From assembly GCA_036506495.1 (NCBI GenBank), contig DASXRQ010000116.1, forward strand, positions 1-15,617: a DNA stretch of 15,617 bases, given 5' to 3'. The translations under genes were made by a program, and so were the position numbers. Source of the stretch: DASXRC01 sp036506495. GTDB taxonomy: Bacteria > Actinomycetota > Actinomycetes > Mycobacteriales > Micromonosporaceae. Under the pieces are notes generated by a model. The model had not been told where the DNA came from. It ran no database searches and saw nothing but the letters and a program-made list of their open reading frames with translations. Of this stretch, positions 12,173 to 15,617 are shown one piece after another (positions within the stretch are counted from its first letter, which is position 1; every line of letters starts with the position of its first letter).

Positions 12173-13399
12173 ATGCCTGTCACGACGGATTCGTCTGCGG
12201 GCGCCACCGGGATCCGGCCGTTTGCGATCGAGATCTCCGAGGCGGACCTGGAGGAGTTGCGTACGCGCATCACAGCCACGCGCTGGCCCGAAAAGGAGAC
12301 CGTCGCCGACGCGTCGCAGGGCGTGCAGTCGGCGACTATTCAGGAACTCGCGCGCTATTGGGCGTCAGACTACGACTGGCGCAACGTCGAGGCGAAACTG
12401 AACGCTCTGCCTCAGTTCATGACCGAGATCGATGGGCTCGACATCCATTTCATACACGTTCGGTCGAAGCACGACGACGCGTTGCCGCTCATCATCACGC
12501 ACGGCTGGCCCGGCTCGATCATCGAGATGCTCGACGTCGTCGGGCCGCTCAGCGACCCGACGGCATACGGCGGCAGCGCAAAGGACGCGTTCCATCTGGT
12601 GATTCCGTCGATGCCGGGCTACGGGTTCTCCGCCAAGCCGACCAGCACCGGCTGGGGCCCCGAGCACATGGCACGTGCCTGGGCAGAACTGATGACGCGC
12701 CTGGGCTACACCCGCTACGTCGCCCAGGGCGGCGACTGGGGCGCGGTCGTCACCGAGCTCATGGGCGCACAGGCGCCGAAGGGGCTGATCGGCATCCACA
12801 CGAACATGCCCGGCGCCCTTCCGCCCAAGATCTCGAAGGTGATCACGTCGAACGTCCTCGGTGCCGGCGACCCGGCCCCGACCGATCTGTCGGAGGAGGA
12901 GCAGCGCGCATACGACCGGCTGAGCTTCTTCTACACGAAGGGCATCGGCTACGCGCTCGAGATGGGGAATCGCCCCCAGACGCTGTACGGGCTCGCGGAC
13001 TCGCCCATCGCTCTGGCGGCCTGGATGCTCGACCACGACGCCTGGAGCCTCGAGGACATCTCGCGCGCCTTCGTCCAGGAGCAGCCCGTTGGCAACCTCA
13101 CACGCGACGAGGTCCTCGACAACGTCACCTTGTACTGGCTGACGAACACTGGGGTTTCTGCGTCTCGTCTCTACTGGGAGAACAAGCTCGGATTCTTCGA
13201 CGTCAAGGGCGTGTCCGTCCCGACGGCCGTCAGCGTCTTCCCGAACGAGCTCTACCAGGCCTCTCGGGTCTGGGCAGAGCAGGCGTATCCGAACCTCATT
13301 TACTTCAACGAGGTCGACAAGGGGAATCACTTTGCGGCTTGGCAGGAGCCGGAGCTGTTCGCGACCGAGGTCCGCGCGGGCTTCCAGCCGCTTCGGTAG
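12173..13399 (+). CDS. Epoxide hydrolase (EHN domain plus alpha/beta hydrolase, microsomal-EH-like)
   Basis: A 408-aa enzyme predicted to open epoxides to vicinal diols through a covalent ester. An N-terminal EHN-type region spans about 14-125 (IRPFAIEISEADLEELRTRI, TRWPE, YDWR). The alpha/beta hydrolase core has the oxyanion motif HGWPGS (110-115), nucleophile D188 in QGGDWGA, a probable lid tyrosine Y334 in SRLYWEN, acid E359 in FPNEL and base H386 in GNHFAAWQEP. This Glu-type triad is the microsomal/juvenile-hormone EH pattern. The ATG at 12173 has GGAGAGGAG 6 nt upstream. There is no signal peptide, so it is cytoplasmic. The stop is directly followed by the GTG of the thioredoxin-like gene. 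Neighbours suggest a role in handling reactive compounds; the physiological epoxide is unknown. Confidence 0.93.
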   Translation: MPVTTDSSAGATGIRPFAIEISEADLEELRTRITATRWPEKETVADASQGVQSATIQELARYWASDYDWRNVEAKLNALPQFMTEIDGLDIHFIHVRSKHDDALPLIITHGWPGSIIEMLDVVGPLSDPTAYGGSAKDAFHLVIPSMPGYGFSAKPTSTGWGPEHMARAWAELMTRLGYTRYVAQGGDWGAVVTELMGAQAPKGLIGIHTNMPGALPPKISKVITSNVLGAGDPAPTDLSEEEQRAYDRLSFFYTKGIGYALEMGNRPQTLYGLADSPIALAAWMLDHDAWSLEDISRAFVQEQPVGNLTRDEVLDNVTLYWLTNTGVSASRLYWENKLGFFDVKGVSVPTAVSVFPNELYQASRVWAEQAYPNLIYFNEVDKGNHFAAWQEPELFATEVRAGFQPLR

Positions 13400-14353
13400 G
13401 TGACCGTGTCCGAACGTGTGCACATGCCATCGCTCGGCGGGGCGACCGAGTGGCTCAACTCCGAGCCACTCGGCCCCGCCGAGCTGCGCGGGCACGTCGT
13501 GCTCGTGGACTTCTGGACGCTGACGTGCATCAACTGGCTGCGCACCGAGCCGTACGTCCGTGCCTGGTCCCAGGCGTACCTAAACGACGGGTTGGTCGTG
13601 ATCGGAGTCCACACGCCGGAGTTCTCGTTCGAGCACGAGATCGACCGGGTGCGCCAGGCGACGAAGGACCGAGCGATCGACTACCCGGTCGCGGTCGACA
13701 ACGACTACGAGGTCTGGAGCGCCTTCGACAACCATTTCTGGCCGGCGCTCTACTTCGTCGACGCGGAGGGCATCATCCGCGACCACCACTTCGGCGAAGG
13801 ACGCTACGAGCAATCCGAGCGCGTCATCCAGCGGCTGCTCGGCGTCGAGCGCGACCGCGTCTCCGTCGACGGGCTCGACGTGGAGGCGGAGGCCGACTGG
13901 GACAACCTGCGGACGCCCGAGACATATCTCGGCTACGGCCGCAGCGAGCACTTCGCGTCACCGGACGGCGCCGTGCTCGACGAACCCCGCGCCTACGAGT
14001 TCCCCGGGTACCTGCGCTCCAACCAGTGGGCCCTCGCCGGCGCATGGACGATCGGGCGTGAGAATGTCGTGCTCGACCAGGCCGGCGGCAGCATCGCCTA
14101 TCGGTTCCAGGCGCGCGACGCGCACCTGGTGCTGTCGCCCGGAGCGCGAGAGCCGATTGCTTTCCGCGTGTTCCTCGACGGCGAGGCTCCGGGCCCGTCC
14201 CACGGCGTGGACGTCGACGAGGATGGCAACGGCCTGCTCCGGGACGGCCGCCTGTACCAGCTCGTACGCCAGGACGACACGGTCCGCGAACGGATCCTGG
14301 AGATCACGTTCCTCGAGCCCGGCGCCGAGGCGTACGCGTTCACGTTCGGGTAG
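13400..14353 (+). CDS. Thioredoxin-like (redoxin/DipZ C-terminal-type) protein with single active-site Cys
   Basis: A 317-aa soluble protein. Residues about 10-145 are a thioredoxin/AhpC-TSA-like fold (VVLVDFWTLTCINWLRTEPY at 33-52, VVIGVHTPEFSFE, then WPALYFVDAEGIIRDHHFGEG). The rest forms a beta-rich domain as in the periplasmic part of DipZ-type proteins (TPETYLGYGRSEHFASP, ending in LEPGAEAYAFTFG). The usual CxxC is C43-I-N-W46, so the resolving cysteine is replaced by Trp and ordinary disulfide exchange is not possible. No signal peptide or membrane segment is visible. The start is uncertain. GTG at 13400 abuts the previous stop; GTG at 13406 and ATG at 13424 are alternatives, and none has a good ribosome binding site. 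Translation probably depends on coupling to the hydrolase gene. Confidence 0.85.
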   Translation: MTVSERVHMPSLGGATEWLNSEPLGPAELRGHVVLVDFWTLTCINWLRTEPYVRAWSQAYLNDGLVVIGVHTPEFSFEHEIDRVRQATKDRAIDYPVAVDNDYEVWSAFDNHFWPALYFVDAEGIIRDHHFGEGRYEQSERVIQRLLGVERDRVSVDGLDVEAEADWDNLRTPETYLGYGRSEHFASPDGAVLDEPRAYEFPGYLRSNQWALAGAWTIGRENVVLDQAGGSIAYRFQARDAHLVLSPGAREPIAFRVFLDGEAPGPSHGVDVDEDGNGLLRDGRLYQLVRQDDTVRERILEITFLEPGAEAYAFTFG

Positions 14354-14406
14354 CGAGAGATGCCGACCGCGGCAATGGGATGCCGTCGTATGGTTGAGGA
14401 GGACTG

Positions 14407-15012
14407 ATGTCGTTCGTCTCCCGCGGATTCAAGGGCCGGCGCCGCTCGGAGGGTGATCCGGCGCGCGTGCCGCCGGGCCAGTACGTGACCGACGATTTCC
14501 CCGTCCTCTCGGCCGGTCCGACCCCGCATACGCCGCTCGGGGAGTGGACCTTCACGATCCGCGGTGCGGTCGACGACCCGGTGTCCTGGACCTGGGAGGA
14601 GTTCCGCGCATTGCCGTCCGAGACGGTGACCGTCGACATCCACTGCGTGACCAAGTGGTCGAAGCTGGACACCGTCTGGACGGGCGTGTCGGTCGACACA
14701 CTGCTGACCGGCGTCGAGACGAGCGCGGAATACGTCCTGGCCTTCAGCGACGGCGGTTACACGACGAACCTGCCGCTCGAGGACGTGACGGGCGGCAAGG
14801 CCTGGATCGCGCACGCCTACGACGGCGAGCGGCTCGACCCCGAGCACGGCGGGCCTGCGCGGCTCCTCGTCCCGCACCTGTACTTCTGGAAGAGCGCCAA
14901 GTGGGCGCGGGGGCTGGAGCTGCGCGAGCAGGATCAGCCGGGGTTCTGGGAGACCTACGGCTACCACAACCACGGGGATCCTTGGCGGGAACAGCGGTAC
15001 GCGGGCGACTGA
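14407..15012 (+). CDS. Sulfite-oxidase-like molybdopterin-dependent oxidoreductase
   Basis: A 201-aa single-domain protein of the sulfite oxidase/MsrP (YedY) molybdenum-cofactor fold. The Mo-ligand cysteine is C80 in VDIHCVTKWSK. Family strands are visible before and after it: EWTFTIRGAVDDPVSWTWEE (46-65), then WTGVSVDTLL, and late in the protein GGPARLLVPHLYFWKSAKW. There is no Tat or Sec signal, so it is probably cytoplasmic, unlike MsrP. There is no dimerisation or haem domain. The reaction is likely oxygen-atom transfer to or from a small molecule. AGGAGG lies 4 nt before the ATG. The next gene probably starts inside this one (TTG 14982), and the two are taken as an enzyme and its reductase. 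Confidence 0.92.
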   Translation: MSFVSRGFKGRRRSEGDPARVPPGQYVTDDFPVLSAGPTPHTPLGEWTFTIRGAVDDPVSWTWEEFRALPSETVTVDIHCVTKWSKLDTVWTGVSVDTLLTGVETSAEYVLAFSDGGYTTNLPLEDVTGGKAWIAHAYDGERLDPEHGGPARLLVPHLYFWKSAKWARGLELREQDQPGFWETYGYHNHGDPWREQRYAGD

Positions 15013-15617
15013 ACTGGCAGCTCGCCGATGTGGTCGAGCTGGTCGAGGAGACGCCGCGGGTGAAGAGCATCGTCCTCGACCTTCCCGACTGGCCGGGGCA
15101 TCGCGCGGGTCAGCACATCGACGTGCGCCTGACCGCCGAGGACGGCTACCAGGCTCAGCGCAGCTACTCCATTGCGTCGGCGCCGGAGGACGGGTACGTC
15201 GTGCTGACGGTCGAGCGGCTCGACGACGGCGAGGTCTCGCCCTATCTCACCGATGAGCTCCGGTCGGGGGACCGGCTCGAGCTGCGCGGGCCGATTGGCG
15301 GCTACTTCGTCTGGGAAACGTCCCTCGGTGGGCCGCTGCTGCTCGTTGCCGGCGGCTCCGGGATCGTGCCGCTACGCGCGATGCTCCGCCACCGCGCTGC
15401 TGCCCGCAGCAACGTGCCGGCCCGCCTCCTCTACTCGTCGCGGGCGCTCGAAGACGTCATCTACCGCGACGACTTGAACCGCCTCGCGGCGTATGACGAG
15501 GTCGACATCCGGTTGACCCTCACCCGCGAATGGCCTGCCGAGTGGATAGGCCATCGGGGACGCGTCGACACGGCGTTGCTCGGCGAGGTCGCATGGCCGG
15601 CCCACCAGGGTGCCCTG
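14982..15617 (+). CDS. FAD/NAD(P)-binding ferredoxin-reductase-like protein, 3' end beyond window
   Basis: A 212-residue fragment of a flavin reductase that transfers electrons between NAD(P)H and a partner. The FAD domain shows RAGQHIDVRL (41-50) and RSYSIA (60-65). GPIGGYFVW (103-111) closes the flavin domain, and GGSGIVPLRAM (124-134) is the nucleotide-binding loop, followed by LLYSSRALEDVIYRDDL. Relatives are usually about 240 aa, so only a short C-terminal part is missing. The start is not certain. Reading from TTG at 14982, with GGGG 4 nt upstream, keeps the N-terminal GRLNWQLADVVELVEETPR that matches relatives. A CTG at 15009 (overlapping the TGA) or GTG at 15030 are the alternatives. 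From TTG the overlap with the molybdoenzyme gene is 31 nt, which supports a functional pair. Confidence 0.88.
   Translation, partial: MAGTAVRGRLNWQLADVVELVEETPRVKSIVLDLPDWPGHRAGQHIDVRLTAEDGYQAQRSYSIASAPEDGYVVLTVERLDDGEVSPYLTDELRSGDRLELRGPIGGYFVWETSLGGPLLLVAGGSGIVPLRAMLRHRAAARSNVPARLLYSSRALEDVIYRDDLNRLAAYDEVDIRLTLTREWPAEWIGHRGRVDTALLGEVAWPAHQGAL

Noticed and set aside
11484..12401. Several open frames on both strands over the rnpB region
   Set aside because: The sequence there is explained by conserved RNase P RNA blocks and the P1 helix; none of the frames has a recognisable protein motif.
12358..14061. 567-aa open frame in a second plus-strand frame
   Set aside because: It runs across the epoxide hydrolase/thioredoxin-like junction in another frame, and its composition is Arg/Gly/Ala-rich; the true frames have clear motifs.
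1..15617. CRISPR arrays, tRNA genes, rRNA genes, riboswitches and prophage genes
   Set aside because: I looked for regularly spaced repeats, cloverleaf-like sequences and known leader motifs, and saw none apart from rnpB and the palindromes listed.

Overview
The window is about 15.6 kb of very GC-rich DNA with the codon bias of a filamentous actinomycete. The gene set points to a Micromonosporaceae-like genome (Micromonospora/Actinoplanes/Dactylosporangium type): an actinobacterial class A RNase P RNA, a bifunctional RNase H/acid phosphatase next to its zinc-ribbon partner, and a prim-pol-like / XRE-TPR / flavoprotein gene group. The family assignment is inferred from gene content and protein style; no database was searched.

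Layout. (1) 1-344: the 3' end of an IS701-type insertion sequence. Its right edge abuts a CTAG tetranucleotide that contains the stop codon of the next gene. (2) 341-3812, minus strand: SMP-30/gluconolactonase, then lemA, then a long HtpX-like M48 membrane protease, closely spaced and probably co-transcribed in that order. (3) 3902-4090: a 62-aa MT0933/Rv0909-like antitoxin-family protein with no toxin beside it. (4) 4092-6763: a prim-pol-like protein (minus), divergent from an XRE-family HTH-TPR regulator that overlaps a flavoprotein gene by two bases. The 237-bp intergenic region holds a perfect 15-bp palindrome and a small tandem repeat. (5) 6827-8670: zinc-ribbon coiled-coil protein and RNase H/CobC-type phosphatase, coupled by ATGA. 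(6) 8703-10049: a secreted GH18 chitinase, apparently leaderless, with a recognisable promoter and an operator-like inverted repeat touching its ATG. A perfect 47-bp palindrome follows it. (7) 10217-11448: an SRPBCC protein convergent with a TauE/SafE-type permease. (8) 11474-11992: a 70-bp stem-loop element and then rnpB. (9) 12173 to the end: an oxidation-related cassette on the plus strand: epoxide hydrolase, monothiol thioredoxin-like protein, sulfite-oxidase-like molybdoenzyme and an FAD/NAD(P) reductase cut by the window edge.

How they may work together. The LemA/M48 pair is a recurrent envelope proteolysis unit. The XRE-TPR/flavoprotein pair with the prim-pol-like gene is a recurrent actinobacterial group of unknown function and is the best candidate here for undescribed biology. 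In the last cassette, the molybdoenzyme and the reductase overlap and look like an electron-transfer pair. The hydrolase and the thioredoxin-like protein directly abut, which suggests a shared response to reactive or oxidised compounds, but that part is inference.
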